From Pseudomonadota bacterium (lineage in GTDB: Bacteria > Pseudomonadota > Alphaproteobacteria > Rhizobiales > Kaistiaceae), in assembly GCA_023433185.1 (NCBI GenBank), contig JAEZEN010000355.1:1-6805 (forward strand): a stretch of DNA of 6,805 bases, in the 5' to 3' direction. Position 1 is the first letter of the stretch. The number at the start of each line of letters is the position of its first letter. The translations under genes and the position numbers were made by a program. A model generated the notes under the pieces. The model did not search any database. It had not been told where the DNA came from and saw only the letters and a program-made list of their open reading frames with translations. Below are positions 6,604 to 6,805 of this stretch, piece after piece.

Positions 6604-6805
6604 GCGGCCTTGTCTCTCCTCGCGCGCTTGCGGGTGGCACCGGGCAGCGCCGCCTCGATCGCCTTCCGCATGACGCTCGGCAGCGCCTCGCCGGGAAGGG
6701 CCTCGGGCGGCGACCACCAGCAGCCGACGGGCGCATCATCCAGCGTGGCGAGGCGCGCGTAATACACCTTCAGTTCAAGCCTGAAATGCGTGAACACGTG
6801 GACGA
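6600..6805 (-). CDS. mutY: C-terminal end of adenine DNA glycosylase MutY (5' part outside window)
   Basis: About 67 residues are visible. VHVFTHFRLELKVYYARL followed by GCWWSPPEALPGEALPSVMRKAIEAAL matches the MutY C-terminal NUDIX-like domain, which recognises 8-oxoguanine opposite adenine; the family pattern is HxFTHF, a W-rich strand, then LPxxMRKx. A basic tail (TRKRARRDKAA) ends the protein. MutY removes adenine mispaired with oxidised guanine. The catalytic and iron-sulfur parts lie beyond the right edge. The stop TGA overlaps the start of the HAD gene. Confidence 0.9.
   Translation of the reverse strand, partial: VHVFTHFRLELKVYYARLATLDDAPVGCWWSPPEALPGEALPSVMRKAIEAALPGATRKRARRDKAA

Noticed and set aside
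4883..6739. 618-codon open frame on the minus strand
   Set aside because: It runs antisense to the toxin, antitoxin and hypothetical genes and through the second HAD gene in a wrong frame, with low-complexity Arg/Pro-rich content and no motif.

Overview
The window looks like chromosomal DNA of a GC-rich alphaproteobacterium, most likely of the order Hyphomicrobiales (Rhizobiales). The clearest indicators are a complete CcrM-type GANTC adenine methyltransferase with a C-terminal RAMA domain, a CtrA-like box and two GANTC sites in its upstream region, and a nearby mutY gene followed by a HAD phosphatase. I see no rRNA, tRNA, CRISPR array, insertion sequence or phage gene.

Left part (1-3478, all minus strand): a HAD-IA phosphatase (2798-3478), a secreted von Willebrand factor A (VWA) protein with five tandem beta-rich repeats (817-2697), and, 29 bp after it, a secreted M23 zinc metallopeptidase that runs off the left edge (1-787). 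The VWA and M23 genes look like one operon for cell-envelope proteins. The 100-bp gap in front of it holds a perfect CRP-type palindrome (2769-2786), so this operon may respond to a CRP/FNR-family regulator.

Middle (3479-4809): a 215-bp divergent region separates the HAD gene from ccrM. It carries a 16-bp perfect GC palindrome, two GANTC sites and a CtrA-box-like sequence, which fits cell-cycle control of ccrM.

Right part (4810-6805): a toxin-first type II toxin-antitoxin pair (RelE/ParE-like toxin, then a hybrid Phd-like/Xre antitoxin) lies directly after ccrM. Its start region has an exact 18-bp tandem duplication that copies the start codon in frame, plus repeated GCTAA half-sites that may be the autoregulatory operator. 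An unrecognised small membrane-anchored protein (5579-5998) follows. It ends in a convergent 16-bp overlap with a second HAD phosphatase (5983-6603, minus). That gene starts within the stop codon of mutY, of which only the C-terminal end is present.

No wholly new system is evident. The observations most worth following are the start-codon duplication in the toxin-antitoxin locus, the CRP-type operator before the VWA-M23 operon, and the VWA-repeat/M23 pair itself.
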